Shown one piece after another: positions 13,236 through 56,269 of a DNA stretch of 64,000 nt. The stretch is from Apostichopus japonicus (lineage: Eukaryota; Echinodermata; Holothuroidea; Aspidochirotida; Stichopodidae), in NCBI RefSeq assembly GCF_037975245.1, contig NC_092570.1:3816001-3880000 (forward strand), in the 5' to 3' direction. Each line of letters starts with the position of its first letter. Within the stretch, counting starts at the first letter, position 1. Position numbers and translations under genes: made by a program. The notes under the pieces are model-generated. The model was given only the letters and a program-made list of their open reading frames with translations, had not been told where the DNA came from and did not search any database.

Positions 13236-13735
13236 TGTTGTACAATGCATTGATTTTATTACTTATTTCTTATTGTAACATTGTATGGGGATGAGGGTTG
13301 GGGGGGGGGGGGGGTAGGTTATACCATTGCCCTCCATACTTTGCATATTCATCAAGAACGTGATGAACGTATTATCTCGATTGCAGATTCTATTGATCAT
13401 ATACCCTCCCTTTGTTCCGAAAGCTTAACACATGTTTTCTACTTATAAATTACATATGCTATAAAATTGTTCATGTATCGCCTTGAAGACAATTTATTTC
13501 CTGACTTTATTGATCAATCTTTTGTTTGTAATTTAGATTATGTTCATTACCAACAAGGAGCTTTACCTGCATTAAATATGTTAAACCTAGAACCGAATGG
13601 AGTAAAATATCATCTTCTTTTCTGGTGCTGATCCGCGGAACTCTTTACCGAATGTAATTCAAAATTATCCTACGATAAATTCAATAAATACTTTAGATTT
13701 TTTCTACAAATCACTTCTCTATATATTTGTGATTC
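13236..13735 (+). pseudogene. LINE 3' end remnant (post-RT C-terminal region), frameshifted
   Basis: Conceptual translation in shifting frames gives signatures of the C-terminal tail of L2/CR1/Jockey-type non-LTR retrotransposon ORF2. These are ALILLLISYCNIVWG near 13236-13292, FMYRLEDNLFPDF near 13470-13504, and FSGADPRNSLPNVIQNYP near 13621-13674. In intact elements these correspond to the Y-CNIVWG block, the RLE.NLLP block and the LWNSLP block, in the same order. Several frameshifts, in-frame stops and a 15-base G run at 13300-13314 break the reading frame, so it is a dead copy. It may belong to the same broad family as the RT fragment at 38600-38830. Confidence 0.75.
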
Positions 13736-14221
13736 TTCGTTAAGTTTTGCCATTGCCTTGATTACCTTCTACTTTTGGTACTAAATCCCCTCCCTCCCGC
13801 CCCCCCCCGCTCCTACTACCCCCCCATTTTTTATCTAGTAACCATCTTTAAGAGACCAGAATTTGAAAAAGTTTCTCCGAAACTTCCTCTCTGTTATTCC
13901 TTCATTTCAGTGACAAAGTTATTTTTCTGTATTCTCATTCATACTCAGTTATTTTAGTACATGTTAATAAATTCTCTTTTCTCACCATGTTATTTGTACT
14001 ATACCTCTGATTTGATAAATAATTCAGTTGAACTGAATTGAATATTTATACTTTTCTCCAAGTCTTATAACGTCCTTGAAGTGTGTGAAGAAGCATTAGA
14101 CTTCCAAATGGAATAACAAAATTTTCTTAGATGTTCGGGAAAGCTGTCCATGACATTTACCTTTTATATGTCACCCACTTAGAGCAATTCTGAATATTGT
14201 TGGGGTTGGGGTCTTCTTTAA

Positions 14222-14467
14222 AGGTATAGTCAGTATAGGCCCCAAATTATAGCACCCTATAATTGCTAGAAGTTTTCAAAGAGTACTTTCCTGGATGTCT
14301 TTAATCTCCAAATTGTTCTCAGACACTTTTAAGGAGAACAAAATATGACTGAATTTCCCAGTGAGGAAAATTTCCTCGCAGTTTGTAATAAAAACAGTTT
14401 ACGAATTTTTGATCAAAGGTGACCATATTTGGAGATCTAGCATCCTTTGGCCCAATACAGCATACCT
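14222..14467. mobile_element. TTAA-flanked MITE, copy 1
   Basis: This 246-bp element begins AGGTATAGTCAGTATAGGCC and ends AATACAGCATACCT, giving short imperfect terminal inverted repeats (AGGTAT...ATACCT). TTAA lies on both sides (14218-14221 and 14468-14471), the duplication typical of piggyBac-type insertion. A second copy at 24080-24328 has the same ends and TTAA flanks and aligns throughout, with a shared interior such as CCAGTGAGG and GTAATAAAAACAGTTTA. There is no coding capacity. The minus-strand open frame at 14319-14597 is an accident across the element boundary. Confidence 0.8.
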
Positions 14468-14471
14468 TTAA

Positions 14472-16040
14472 CCAAGCTGAGCGGTTCCATACATACTGTT
14501 GTATAGACACTGCAAATAGTGCAAATAGAAAACCAAGCACTTTGTCATACGAAACCTTAAGCACAACCACGATTTGATACAATCTCAGATTTTTCATTAG
14601 GTCTTATACTAAAAGCAGTTTTAATTACTATAAACACGATTCAGTAGAATGAAGTGGGAAAAAAAACCTCACTCAATCGGTTGTAAATGTTTAATCAAAG
14701 ACCACTTTATGTTAATTACAGGCTAACGTCTATTTTATGTCCTGACATTTAGGAAGGTCGAGCGCCTTGTCCATTAGAAGACGTTTTTATTTATCCTCCG
14801 TGTTTGGGGCTATCTGTTATATTACACCTTCTTACAGAGGTCGTTGGTGTCATTCAGTACACCAAAGCCTATACCATTGCAATCGGTCATCGGTTTGATT
14901 GGACGAGCAAGTGTTTAGTGATGTAGGTATAAACACCAGGATATAACAGAAAGTGGTCAGTCGCCCACTGGATGGATGTTATTGTCATTTAATGAACACG
15001 AGCAATCCACTAAATCATTTCAATATACCGAAGATTTAGTCATCTGTCAATAAATAGAAATTGCAGCGTGATATTGTAAAATTTATATCGTAAAAAAAAA
15101 TGATCTATGTAAGGAAATGCAAATCAGGCAGTCTATATATATAGTTGATGTATGATATATATGTTCAAAGCTAGCAATATTTACTATCAATATCATATAG
15201 ATAAAATATCACGGATCATCACGAGCCTAAACTGTGTATAGTAAAAAAAAAAGAAGAATGTTTTATATTTATGTCGGAAAATGACATGATAGGTTTTAGT
15301 TTGGAGTGATCTCTAAATATACGTAAAATCAAACAATTATGAAGAAAAATTAAATCAGTTATCTACAAATATAAACTGCTGGTATGTTATCTTTCGATGT
15401 CACAAGATATCTTTACAGGATTTATTTGCGGTGAATTCATCCTCACAGTTTAGGATTAACTGTAACGGAACATATTTACCTATAACAGTAACAAAGTTAG
15501 TCAATAAGAAAACCTGCACATAACGGGGAAATACTATTACCCGTTCACAAATAACCGAACTTATACAAAATCTGCTCGTTGTGGTTTTGTAATACTACGA
15601 CAAATTCGGTTTCATTCTATATAAGGAAGCAACCATAATGTACCACAAATTTCGAAATATGGGAACTAGGAATATTTTAATGCAAAGGCTTATAATGAGT
15701 TCTTAAGTTTAATTATTGTAAAAACGGGAGAGACCATTTTACAATTGATAATGTAAGAAGTTTAGTTCGTTTCTGATTGTTCTCCAATTTGTCCTTGAAA
15801 TGTGTGATGCATTAGAAAATATTTCCATTTTACTCTTCAGAATTTCATCACAATATATTATTCAAAGAGGTTTTAAGAATAGAACTTTCCTCAATTGGGG
15901 AATGTTTTGTACATTATAAAGAGAGAATAAAAAAAAACTCAGCTTATTATATTCCTAAATAAGAAGTCCATTAACTAAATGAATAATGGAAAATTGACTA
16001 GGAAATTTTAGAAAATGGAAAAGAGAGAAGAAATGAATGG
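14472..16040. other. Non-genic interval
   Basis: AT-rich, no recognisable gene or repeat family. Phrases such as GTCCTTGAA.TGTGTGA (about 14072 and 15791, and a weaker match near 26516) hint at an old dispersed repeat too decayed to delimit. Confidence 0.45.
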
Positions 16041-16044
16041 AAAG

Positions 16045-16124
16045 AACGGTACTCGAACCAGAGACCTCTGGATTTGACCTCTGGGTTTAACCCAAAGGTC
16101 ACAGGTTCGAATCTCGGTCTAGCC
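16045..16124. repeat. Back-to-back tRNA-like 3' halves (two divergent B-boxes)
   Basis: On the + strand AACCCAAAGGTCACAGGTTCGAATC (read here in pieces) resembles the anticodon-to-T-arm part of a tRNA, with a B-box GGTTCGAATC at 16104-16113. On the - strand the first half holds GGTTCGAGTACC (complement of 16048-16059) preceded by CCAGAGGTCTCT. The two halves form an imperfect inverted repeat. Imperfect direct repeats GAAGTCCATTAACTAAA and GAAGTTCATTGACTAAA lie about 190 bp apart around the block, as target duplications of a SINE would. No complete cloverleaf or A-box was found, so this is not a functional tRNA gene. Confidence 0.5.
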
Positions 16125-16198
16125 ATAAATGTCTTTGCTCGTTTCCATTTAGAAGTTCATTGACTAAACTATATATGGTGCCCAATATATATGTATAT

Positions 16199-16266
16199 GA
16201 TATAAACCTTATATACTTTCCCTATATAACTTAAAGACGTTATACATACATATATACATACATACA

Positions 16267-16300
<34 letters not shown>

Positions 16301-16310
16301 CATATATTTG

Positions 16311-16342
<32 letters not shown>

Positions 16343-16475
16343 TATATATATAAAGATATATATGTATATATATATATGTATATAAATATATATATATATG
16401 TGTATATATAGGTATGTATATATGTATGTATAATGTCTTTTAGTTATATAGGGTAAAGTATATAAGGTTTATATC
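16199..16475. repeat. Long inverted repeat (foldback) enclosing TACA/TA microsatellite
   Basis: The left arm starts GATATAAACCTTATATACTT and continues CCCTATATAACTTAAAGAC. The right arm ends with the near-exact reverse complement (AGTATATAAGGTTTATATC). Mismatches over about 60 bp are few. The interior is (TACA)n and (TA)n, itself self-complementary, so nearly all 277 bp could fold into one hairpin. Flanks outside the arms are unrelated. It could be a foldback MITE or a DNA inverted duplication that expanded internally. Confidence 0.75.
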
Positions 16476-17311
16476 AACATTCTCAGTGCTATTTTGGTGG
16501 ATTGCAATATAGAAAATTAAGTATTCAGGCATAGAGTTATCTCTCGAGTAATTTGTCTTAGATGACATTTCGACTAATATAATTAACGGGATGTCTTCTA
16601 GTAACCTAAACATATATTTCGTCAACAGTTGTTGAATTAATTTCACGTATTTCATAATAAGATTCATAAAGTTTGAATTGACATTTAGAAGATGGGATCG
16701 GATGAAACGCTTTTTGACTTTCATCTTCATTTTAATGTAAACTTGTAACATTTCGATCTTTATTGACATTACTTTTAAGACCGTAAACAATGTGGTTTCT
16801 GATCGTTCGTAATTGACCGTTCCGTTATCTGATTGACAGTTGATAAAGGTATGAACCTTTGTGGGGAATTTTGACTGAGGATGAAAATCTACTCACTTTG
16901 CACCGCAGGAAACGTGTTGTCTTTTGTTAATTTCTTTAATAGGAAACCGAAGTACGGTTTGTCTTTGGATGTGCTTTAGCCTTCAGTAGTGTTAACATGA
17001 TGTGTAAATTCAGACGACAGATATGGCGCCTTTGGTGACTTTTATCATGTTTTGAGTGAAAAACCAATTTAAGAAATCCTTTTAAAGTAGATAAGGCCAA
17101 ACTGCCAAGTTTTAGATTTTGCCAGTGGAATTAAGTAACATCTACCTACATATTCACTTTATATCGTGTAAGTTATGTAGATTAATACAATACATAGCTA
17201 TACATAGTAAAACTGTACAAAGTGAATCACACTCTCACTGTTGTAACACTGTTTGATATAGTACACAGTTTTAATTCAATGTTACCTTTCGACAGTACAC
17301 CAATTTTAATT

Positions 17312-17640
17312 ATGGAATGCCTATAGTCGAGCCTATTTGAATTGAAGTGGTTCTAATCGGGCATATTCATATTGCAATGCATCTATTGGGGCCTATTTTT
17401 TGTATTAAAATAGCTTCGGTCGGGCCTTATTTAAATGGCTTTAGTCGAAACTATTTGTATGGAAGTGGCTTTTGTCGGGCCTATTAATATTGCAATATAT
17501 TTAGTCGGACCAGTTGAAATGGAATCAGAATTGCTTTAGTCTGGTCTAGTTTGCATCGAAACGGCTTTGGTAAGGCTTATTTGTATTGACAATTCTCAAT
17601 AATCGGTCCTATTTGTATTGGAATGGCTTTAGTCTTGTAT
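17312..17640 (+). repeat. Degenerate ~40-bp tandem repeat
   Basis: About eight variable copies of a unit resembling GGCTTTAGTCGGGCCTATTT followed by GTATTGAAAT. Copies differ by substitutions and small indels, so the array looks old. No coding frame is maintained. Confidence 0.7.
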
Positions 17641-20600
17641 AAGATATATGTAAACCTGAGTACATGTCGTCGGCCTTAATTTGTTTGGCATTTAATATAT
17701 TGGCGTATGAAATATACTAAAATTCCTTAGACTGAGTTTGACAGAGACAAATGCCTTTTCAGTTTCTGTTGAATTATTAATGGTTATATTTGTGGGGTGT
17801 GGCCAGTTGGTTGGTGTGGCCTTGGACATTAAATGGTGTATTCTGGGTCATGTTTAGATTATAAATTACGTCTAAACGCAAGGTAGTGCTTACAACTATA
17901 CTAATTTCTGTGTGAGGTTACAAGAGAGAGAGAAAGAGAGATAACCGCCCCCCCCCCCCCCATCGCATGATCAGCGCCTATATTCAATATCCTTGAGGTT
18001 AAAACCAGCCACCTATTGATAATTTTATCACTATATTTTTATTCCAAAGCATTCACGTGTAAGTTCAAATTAACGTCTGTAGGGGCAAAGCTCATGTTGG
18101 GGGCCTAGGAGAATTTGATGTTATATGCACCTGTTCTTGGAACTAATTAATACCCTAAGGAAAACCCTTCCTCGATCGATTTTGGGGGAGGAAGAGCTCA
18201 TTTCATTTGAAAATTCCCAAAGGCAATTTTTTCCCTCCGTCGTATGAAATGACTTCGTACCATGTATAGCTGGACTGTTCAAATAGTTCTGTAAGCTCCA
18301 CGGTGTAATATATCAGCCTTAAAGAGAGAGGTCTAGAACTCCGGTGAGGTTAACGGGACACTGGTTTATAATACGACTTATGTTATGTAGGCCTATATGT
18401 AGTAATGTATATATAGTGCATACTAATCGTATATTCCAAACACATCGTCACATATTGTACTACACTTAATTTTGTGGTGACTTTGTATCTCTCATTTTTT
18501 TAAACATGTTTTGGCGCGTTAAGCGGTCGTGGCAGCTTCCCTTTAACAGGGAGGCTTTTAAGATGTGGGTATACCACTTTCATTCTACTATATGTTCTCA
18601 CAATCCATTCTTGTTGCAACATTTTGTCAAGCTAACAAATATGCCTTAATGCGCTAAACTGGATTGGGATCAAAATTTATCTATTTACTTGGCTGCATAA
18701 TACTTTCAGATAATTTAAAGGTTCGCTGATTTTTTTATTTCGTTTAGAAACCCTTGGTTTACACAAAATGAATAGATACCGGTAATATATAATATAGGTA
18801 AGCAAATGGAATTATTTTACATAAACCTGCATGGTCAATGAATTCCCACAGTTGTCACTTTCATACGATGCGATGATGCAAATAAGTAATGTGGATATCA
18901 AAAAGACAAAAATATCGAGTATTAATAACTCAATGTGATTCAGCAAGTAATGCATGGCCCAAAAGCATGTATAGCTACAGGCATAACAAATTTTGACGAA
19001 ATGAATGCAAAAAATGTTTATTTTGTAGATACATTCTTTGACGCCGCTGTAAACGTAATATAAATTACACATGCACAACCTTTAACATCGAAATTGAGTA
19101 ATTAAATTACTATATTACCGGAGTCCTCTGCAACCTCTTACTACCGAGAACTTAAAATGATAAAATAGCGTTAGGCCTATGTCGTTCTCATTATTTCAAT
19201 AACTGACATTTTATCTAAGTATATATAGGGTGGTTGACAAGTAAATTCTTTCACCTTGAAATTTCAAGATCACTGAAAATCAGAGAAAAAGCGTTCATTT
19301 TACAGAATATAGACCTACTTATCGATCGTATCGATTTGTTATATATGACAGTTAAACTGGCTAACGAATTATTGATCAATTGATAACACGAGTAACTCCG
19401 CTATAATTACAATTTAACTCATGTGAACGAGAGCCGTCGGAAACCAAATTAAGATTGATCACAAACCATACACATGCAATACAGGCAGAAACATATCTTG
19501 ACTTGCAAATGTTGCCGACTGCAAAATCATCTCTAATTAGAAATTTATTACCAAATACATATTTTCCAGAAAACGACATCGTCACAAATTGCTTTTGATA
19601 TTATAATATTAAATTGCCTCAGAGGTCACCAGTATTAAGCAATCTTCCTTTGCGTATACCGTATAGAAAACTTAGTAAGTTTTAAAAAGTACATTTACCC
19701 ATAAGGTATTGTGACCTTTTTTATGAGGTCATGAAGGTTAAGATATGTATTAAAGAAAGGTAACCAATCAGTACGGTATAGATTGGCATGTACTTGAAAT
19801 ATTTTAAATGTCAAAAGCAACATAAGCAACATTTGTACCGTAACTATTGAAAATAATATAACCAATATTTCCATAACTTATAGCTATATTCGACATTTGA
19901 ACGAGACCCCCTCCCCACCCCCCCAAAAAAATCTTGCCAAATATGGATGTGGACTTTCCCATTTTGGCCCTTTTTGGCGGGGGTTCTAAAACCTTTGCCA
20001 CTTAAATTAAATATAATTGAACTTAATTTTCAATTCGGTTTAATTATGCCGAGGTTATGTCTTCGTACCGGAAAAGAAAAGAGAAAATGAAAAAAAAATA
20101 TCCTTTGAAGGTTTGCACTGATTGCATTTACGAAATATTGAATCATTCCGCGTTCAATTAACCACGACCGCATTATACCAATTCACACACTTACAGCCAC
20201 TTTACGATTAATACTAATAATTCTCTGCTTATTTATTATATAGAACTTTGGTTTAAATGTATTATATATTAAAATTGATTGTACCGTATTCAATCGATGT
20301 AATATAATGTTTCTATCATTTAATTAATACCTTGGGAGATATAACGCGTCATGAATTCATTAAGTCTCATTTACTCCATATTTCCACCTACATTTTAGAC
20401 TTATTGTTGAAAAAAAAAGCATCCCGTTGTGTTTTTCTATTTATGATACAGTTCTTCAGGTGATGAAACCTTGGATACAATTTCCTCTCGTCGAACGATA
20501 CAAACCTCTGTTGGCCATTTTCCTTCTCAGACACCTAAACGTGAGATACAATGGACTCGTCTTTTAAAAGTTTGATGTCGGCAGTTCTAGCCAATTAATA

Positions 20601-21300
20601 ACAAGGCATGCGAATTGTAATTTCTCCGTGAATGGTTGTTGAAGCTAACGAAGGTTTCAACCGTAGATTCGTCATTGGCATTGGGAATATTGGTCTGCTC
20701 AGTGGAAGCGTGGCGTATTATCATTATTATTAGTACTGTTTTGCGAAATCATCGCGACGGGTGCAAGAGATGTCTTTGAATGGATGTGTCGCCTGTGCAT
20801 TTTACTAACTGGTGTTTTCCTAAGGGCAGGTAAATGTTTGGATGCATGACTGGCAAGCATTTTTTGCTCGATCGATTGTGCCCACGTTTGCCATCTTGGT
20901 GTTGGCTAGTTCGCTTAAATTATAACCTGAGCGTCCTCAATGGCATGTATTAACAAGTATCATTAGTATTTCGGCTTTCATGAAAAGGCGAGAATCATCT
21001 TTTCGGATTCCAACTATACAGGTTTTGCGAGAACGGTTTTGCAGATCTAGGATTATATGACAAGAATTGGAAACGGAATTTTTGGTTCTTCAGGAAATGA
21101 AAAATATAACTTTTCTCTATGCAGAATGCGCCATCGTAAAATTTATTTCCTATTGCAGAGGATGAAGCGAAGGAATGTGACATTTCCAAACTGTGATACT
21201 ATTTCATTGAACAAAATGTAGAGAAATAATTTTCTTGTTCTTATTCTCAACTGTTTATTATACACTTTTGGAGTTCCCTTTTTGGATTTTCTGCGACGAG
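17641..21300. other. Upstream flank of the cyclase gene, no gene seen
   Basis: A (GA)n stretch and a C run lie at about 17920-17960; the rest is AT-rich. Any promoter and the untranslated part of exon 1 of the guanylate cyclase gene should lie toward the 3' end of this interval. I cannot place a transcription start. A weak TATA-like ATTATACA near 21256 is the only candidate motif and is common by chance at this base composition. Confidence 0.4.
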
Positions 21301-21309
21301 TGAGTGGAA

Positions 21310-51133
<29,824 letters not shown>

Positions 51134-51870
51134 GTAAGAAAAATATCCTGTTTTTTCTTTTAAGAAGAATAATGACGTTATCTTGACTCCCACTACAACC
51201 ATTTTATATCTTAAGTTTATATTTTGTTGGGTAAAACTGCACATGCAGACCTGCATTTGAAATGGATCATGTTCGTTATTGTTTCTACAGCGTTAAACGA
51301 ACAATAACACTTTTTTGTCTATGTAAATGTTGTTTGAAGTACAAACAAGTCAAATAAGAGCTATAGATGAGAGTACGTCTTTAAGTTTATCGTTTGAATA
51401 TCTAAAATCGATACATTTGCGAATGGATAAACCTTCAATTATTTCAGTAAGTTGTTTACATTATGTGTGGTCTGTGATGTCATACGGGTAAATCCTCTAT
51501 TAATAGCCACGATTAAGCTATCACAATCTGCTCTTTGATTTATCCTCGAAACCTAAAGAAACATTAATATAAATAAATAAATGAAAATAATTTAGAAGGT
51601 TTGTTTTAGTTGTCAATGTTCTCTGTATGATACGAATTTCATCAAAATATCACACTTTCATTGAAATATTATTTTCCTCACTGGATCAAATATTGAAATG
51701 TTATAAAGACAATGAAAGATATTTCAGAAGAATTTCCCAGATGATATAGATCACTCTGTAAATATCCCCAAATTTACAACAACAAAATAAAATAATAATC
51801 ATATCTTTGCGATACAAAATGCCACTAGGGTGAGATCTTGACCTAAAGATGCATGAAATTGCCAGCCAAG

Positions 51871-52047
51871 TGTTAGCAATCAACTTCCGCCACCGGAATA
51901 TTCTTTTAAAGGATCGATAAAGTGTCTGTTACCCTGAAGGCAGTACCCTATCTTGCAGTCAACTCATTTCAGCTTTCTGTCAGTAATGATTTAGCGTCAA
52001 GGTCTTCATACATCTTTCATCCTGTGACATGGTGTCAGAAGTGGGAT
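51871..52047 (+). mobile_element. LTR retrotransposon remnant: LTR end plus tRNA-Leu primer-binding site
   Basis: TGGTGTCAGAAGTGGGAT at 52030-52047 is an exact complement of the 3' end of eukaryotic tRNA-Leu (ATCCCACTTCTGACA plus CCA), the canonical minus-strand primer-binding site of many LTR elements. It directly follows ...CCTGTGACA, a typical LTR terminus. If the LTR begins at TGTTAGCAATC (51871) it is about 159 bp with TG...CA ends; that left boundary is a guess. No gag, pol or second LTR was recognised downstream, so the element is decayed or deleted. Confidence 0.6.
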
Positions 52048-52259
52048 CTCTGAGTAAAAGTTTTACAGTCGTGATTTCACTTTACATATCTCAAGCTTGT
52101 CTGTACCCAACATGCTTTCTGCAATCGATAATTTACATGCGCATTTAAATGACCGAAACTTGACAAGGTGAAGTTAAACGTGGGAAATCTTGCGCTCTAA
52201 GAACTATAGATCTATATACCATATCATAAATATTGATGAAATATTTCCTTTTTTTATTT

Positions 52260-52459
52260 GCAAGTAAGCGTATTTCACACAGCTTGCCAGTTCAACATTG
52301 ACGACACTGTTCTGCACCTCAATTATGAACAGAATACTACTGATCATTGACTAAAAAAAAGATTGCAAATAAGCGTATTTCACACAGCTTAACAATTCAA
52401 CATTGACGACACTGTTCTGTACCTCAACTATGAACAGAATACTACTGATCATTTACTAA
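52260..52459 (+). repeat. 105-bp tandem duplication
   Basis: Copies start GCAAGTAAGCGTATTTCACA (52260) and GCAAATAAGCGTATTTCACA (52365). They share TTCAACATTGACGACACTGT and GAACAGAATACTACTGATCA, with about seven differences. Recent local duplication, not coding. Confidence 0.9.
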
Positions 52460-55250
52460 GTTAATAACTTACCTCCTGAATGATAGTGATTGATACATGG
52501 TATTAGTACTGATAGTGAGTATACAATATGTATGGTTAACGTGGTATTCCTTATATTATAGAAACACTATCGTTTTCACATATTATTTGTCATTAATGTG
52601 ACAATATATTATTACGTATCATAGCAACAAAATGCTATACCCTATTCGTGATAAAGTCGTTTGAAGTGCAACAGGTCGTACTACTACTACTAAATTAGCT
52701 GAAAATCCCATAAGAAACAACAACCAAAACTGCTAAAGGAAAAAATATTGACGAAAACACCCTTTCATGCATAAGGAAACAATGATTTCACTTAAGATTT
52801 GATATTTGAACTACATTAAACACGTTGAATGATACAGAAGTAAGGGGCAATATTTCTACAGCTCTATGTGTACTTTTACATGGAAATACAAATACTTTAT
52901 GACTTCAAGCATCTTTTGAGTCATATGTCATTGAATTAATTTCACATTTAATTTTTTTAATTTTATAAATCAAATTTCCGTACACATGAGAAATAGCAAG
53001 CGAGTCACTCTTTTACGTTTTCATCTATATAAGAACCTATAGAAGAACCTTTTCTAGGTTAAAAGGGTTTCAGAGTAAAGAAACCTTTTAATAACTTAGA
53101 GTAGAATATTCGGTATATTGAATATCATTATTACTGTAATTTAACACATATTAAAACGCTGATATTCAGTCACATTTTCATGATAGCTCTGTCGAATATG
53201 TTAAAGTAATTTCTGCAAATGTTTAAAATAGTCATTTTTGTTATGTTTTATTCGCTTATACACACCCTAAAAAGTCAAATGTCAACTGCGCTAGTTATGT
53301 CAAGTCTAATAACTTCTGATAGTGTCGACATAACTATTAAAGTTGATATTTGACTGGATCAATGGACATGTGTAGTTAATTTTTAAGTTGAATCGTTGTT
53401 GTAAGTCCATCGATTGTAAACTACATATCGGTACGAAGCCTGGGGGAAGTGGGAGGTACGTCCCTTCTATTTTGTGAAACAATATGCCCACTTTTTGTGG
53501 CCATTGGATAGTAAAGACAAAGGTTTTTGCATAAACTTAACTCTTTTGTTAAGGAGCAATTCCCCTTCTGTTGAGAAAATAAATAAAATTAAGAAAAGTT
53601 TCCAGTTGTTTTATTTAAATAATTTTTTCGCGTACTTTAATATGTGATACGGGATGTATACAATACAGAGTTAACTTTGTGTCCCCCCTTTCAAGTCACA
53701 TATCTCACTTCCCCTCCCCCACAAATTTCCCCCCTCTCCTACAGGTTGAACCTCTCCACCGCCCCCTGCATCTTTTGAAGAATACTCAGAATACAGACCA
53801 CATTCGACAAGTGGCAGTCTCATTCCACTCAGATATTCTGATTGTGCAATTCCAAAGATTCTGAACACGTATGAATCACACACGTTTAGCCATCTGCACT
53901 ATATCGAGCTGCATTTGCATTATAGGCGAATGTTTGAATGTTTATCAAGTGACTAAGGTGGCAAACTTTGCAATTTATATCATGTAGACCATATGATCAA
54001 TAATTGCTCGGTTAAATGATTATATTAACATCGAGGAAACAGGAAACAGAGTAAATATGTGATGGGGGGGGGGGGGATTATAACAGTTTTCTATACACTA
54101 ACACGTGTATTCACCTTATTACGGTTAGTAAATATCACTTATTTATCATGAACTGAAAATGTTGAACGATTACTTCAATTTTAAAAGTATTTATCTACAT
54201 CCTAAACTTAGCTGAACCACTTTCAAGGCACTTAAGAAACATTCGTACCTTTTCGCATAAAATACCATCTTAAGCACATTAGTTTGTTTGATTACCTTTG
54301 CACGCAGACGTCTGGTTTTGAAATCTAATGGCAATATTGATAAGATGTTAACAGCATTGACAGACGATGAGCCTTCGATGTAGAGGGACAGAGAAAGAGA
54401 GAGGCGTTATCCATAAATTCGTAAACAAAAGTTATAGCACTTATTCAACCAATCCTTCAATCAATCATTATTATAGAATTCAGCGTTATGCATGCATACT
54501 TTGTTACGATTATACGATAGCAAGATGAATCTATATGCTCAGATAATCGATTAAATTATATAGTAAAAGCCTGTAAGGTTTTAAGGAAAGCCAGATGACT
54601 CTGCTTCCAGATAACTCATTCTTTCTTTTCAATTTCACTTCTTCTCTTCTATACTTGGACATCGAATACTACCCAGACTTGAAACTATATCTCTTGCAGG
54701 AATGAAATTAACATTTAATTTAGCAGACTTTTTGCAGCTATACGTAACAACAATAATAGAAATACAGACGCCAAATTACAATTTAAAAATAGGGAACTTG
54801 TGTGGATATTCTTATGACGTGCAAAGTGAAGGCATTATCTTCCTATTTCTGTGTATAAAAGTAGCCACGGGTAAAAAAATGGTCTGTGTAACATTATAGT
54901 GCGGTAAAGATGTTTCGGTTGATGTAACAGGGAGGGTTTCATTTGTCCTTTAAGGGTTCGCAATATTTTATACGAACGTCAATCTGTTTAATCTAATGTA
55001 ACATATGCGTGGGTGGGGGGAGGGGGTCGCTATTAACGCAAAAGGAACATACCGTTGCAATGACACTACTTAATGAGGCAATACATGTTTGTGCGAAATG
55101 TTTTAGTTAACCTCAGTTCATATTAACTATAAGTCAGATAGGTGAGACGTTTAATCAGAAACTATAATTAGTTGATAAACGGGATTCCATTAGACAATTA
55201 TGTTGATTGCTCAGTATGGGCTAATTGTTTTTAACAACATGACCTTCCCC

Positions 55251-55359
<109 letters not shown>

Positions 55360-55774
55360 CTCTTATGAAGTAATTACCTTTCTAGCCGAACTCATCCTCG
55401 TAGGGCACATTCCTTGTCGTCAGATAGAAATATGGAAATAATTATAATACTTCAATAGTATACCGCTCCTCTTTCTTTTTAATGACAGAAATCCTAAGAA
55501 ATAAATGTCACAACAGTGTCATTTCATAGAGGTTTTGCCGGTTTCTTTGTTCTTACAAAATATCTGTTAAAAGATGACGCCTTCAGGGTTTTCAGTGTGG
55601 GCTATTAAATGACATCATCGGGTGTAACGTTACTTAAATTATATAATTATGAAGAAATTGGATTAAAGAAGAAAAAATAAGATTTTATTCAATGGAATTA
55701 TGACGAAACAGAAATAAGTTTAGGAAAAACGTATTATGTTTTATATTCAGTCACACATCAAGGAATATGCCTGT

Positions 55775-55914
<140 letters not shown>

Positions 55915-56191
55915 GGCGTTTGTGTGTGTATGCGCTTTGTCAAACCACGTCTCTGGGTTGGCCGAAATATTAGTAAATATTCCTTAAATTCGTCAATATA
56001 ATTTCATGACTCACAGTTAATCCCGTTTATTACCGTTAAACATGACATGTAGACTGAAATAAAACAAATCTTTCTTAAAGAACGACTGGAGAATGTACAT
56101 CTATCAAATAAAAACTGTTATTGTGATTCATCTCATGTAGTGCTGCGGTGAGGTAAACCAGAAACTCGTCAAGTTATGTCAGTCGAAAATG

Positions 56192-56192
<1 letters not shown>

Positions 56193-56265
<73 letters not shown>
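56193..56265. repeat. (TA)n microsatellite
   Basis: About 36 TA units. Confidence 0.95.

Positions 56266-56269
<4 letters not shown>

Noticed and set aside
16440-16790. 116-codon minus-strand frame rich in Lys, Ile and Met
   Set aside because: Composition follows AT-rich DNA, it starts in the foldback arm, and no domain was recognised.
53750-53864. Possible next cyclase exon after a CT-rich tract (VSFHSDILIV)
   Set aside because: Superficial likeness to the FPFHVVFD segment only; the frame ends in a stop without a donor, and surrounding residues do not match HNOBA.
54693-54885. Exon-like segment with a good acceptor (CTCTTGCAG) and a GTAAAA donor
   Set aside because: Exon 5 ends in phase 0, and this segment read in phase 0 hits TGA at the second codon; the open frame has no cyclase similarity.
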